NCBI GenBank assembly: GCA_001687465.1
Contig: LVLI01000874.1
Location: 1 to 33,683 of the forward strand
DNA: 33,683 nt
Reading direction: 5' to 3'
DNA from: Halocafeteria seosinensis
Taxonomy: Eukaryota > Sar > Bigyra > Bicosoecida
Made by a program: the position numbers and the translations under genes. Positions 33,143-33,683 of the stretch are shown here, in pieces. The notes beneath the pieces were generated by a model that was given only the letters and a program-made list of their open reading frames with translations, did not search any database and was not told the origin of the DNA. Numbering within the stretch: the stretch's first letter is position 1; each line of letters starts with the position of its first letter.

Positions 33143-33683
33143 CCTTTCTCGGCGTGCCGTGGACCCAGAGGTGGTCTTCCTCGAAACATATCATCCTGAA
33201 TCGTTCTTCTTGTCTCTTTTTTCTCAGTTTTGGTGTGTTCAGTCTGCAGAAATAAGCAATTAGTGGATCTCGACGCGGTCGGAAGAAGTCGGAACGTAGG
33301 GGCTCCCCACCCCAACAGAATGGAGCGCCGGACAATACTGGATATCGTCTTATCAGTGCATTGTTAGACTGCCAATCCGTATTATAAGACTAAAAGGACT
33401 ATGTTTACAGGGACAAGAACATCTCCTCGTGTAGATGGGTGGCGAAGAATACTTCTGCGCAGATTTTTGCCGTGCCTTGACAGGCTGGACTGCAACCAGA
33501 ACGAGTCTACCTATGTACGGTGTTTACAATGTAATACTTGGCCTGTTTCGTTTTCAAGTGAGCTCTTACTGTGCAGTTGAGACCGCTGGTTGTGGAGATC
33601 GCTCGGTCGAAGACCCTCGAATAAGCCAGGGAGCTAGTTGAGCCTGGGATTTGGAGGAGAGTAGACTGCAGACTTGTTATATG

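Larger units (their letters stand above)
32443..33683. other. Gene-poor right flank with AT-rich stretch and one unresolved base
   Basis: A minus-strand frame continuing from the MULE relic (FSMKLRNPEANVKYLRWLYF at about 32415-32490) may be its N-terminal coding part. Beyond that no gene is supported up to the right edge. The 32810-32960 stretch is AT-rich. Position 33001 is N. Two adjacent palindromes are listed separately. Confidence 0.4.

Noticed and set aside
33435-33641. Plus-strand 68-aa ORF at the right edge
   Set aside because: No recognisable motif, no splice context and no coding character; not annotated.

Overview
This is a piece of a eukaryotic nuclear genome. Genes are split by short spliceosomal introns (donors mostly GTAAG, GTATG or GTACG; acceptors CAG), and I could join exons in frame for nine genes. 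An intraflagellar transport gene (IFT38/CLUAP1) means the organism builds a cilium or flagellum. A nuclear-encoded mitochondrial EF-Tu, a plant/protist-type gamma-carbonic-anhydrase-like protein, an HPP membrane protein and decayed MULE and non-LTR elements suit a flagellated protist or alga. I lean towards a stramenopile, but this is inference and no sequence feature settles it.

Layout, left to right. 1-674 (-): 5' end of mitochondrial EF-Tu, running off the left edge. 1112-2799 (+): gamma-CA-like protein with a long helical tail, head-to-head with EF-Tu across a promoter rich in CAAT repeats. 2881-5992 (-): CDC16/APC6, a TPR subunit of the anaphase-promoting complex. 6130-7945: ~180-bp tandem repeats and a decayed non-LTR reverse transcriptase. 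8491-9468 (-): unrecognised 325-aa protein. 10199-12013 (+): IFT38. 12087-15560 (-): large C2-like/coiled-coil protein with RPTSA-type motifs, possibly ciliary. 15561-18133: gene-poor. 18134-19030 (+): HPP-family membrane protein. 19706-22504 (+): DDX5/Dbp2-type DEAD-box helicase. 22654-23402 (-): cupin_5/DUF985 protein. 23544-24196 (-): doubtful secreted-type ORFs. 24250-25502 (+): NlpC/P60-like protein. 25771-26786 (-): small GTPase with an N-terminal MGC acylation motif. 27151-28999 (+): phosphoglycerate kinase. 29287-30425 (+): YIPF1/2-type Golgi membrane protein. 30960-33683: decayed MULE transposase and gene-poor sequence with palindromes.

The genes are mostly housekeeping and are not an operon or a defence island. 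Neighbours are often convergent with short gaps (81 bp, 73 bp, 149 bp, 268 bp). Two pairings may be meaningful: the two mitochondrial genes sharing one promoter region, and IFT38 beside a possible ciliary protein. The most unusual items are the gamma-CA-like protein lacking zinc ligands, the ARA6-like acylated GTPase without the usual catalytic glutamine, the eukaryotic NlpC/P60-like protein, and a retroelement ORF whose reading frame changes at a dinucleotide microsatellite. I found no clearly new system.
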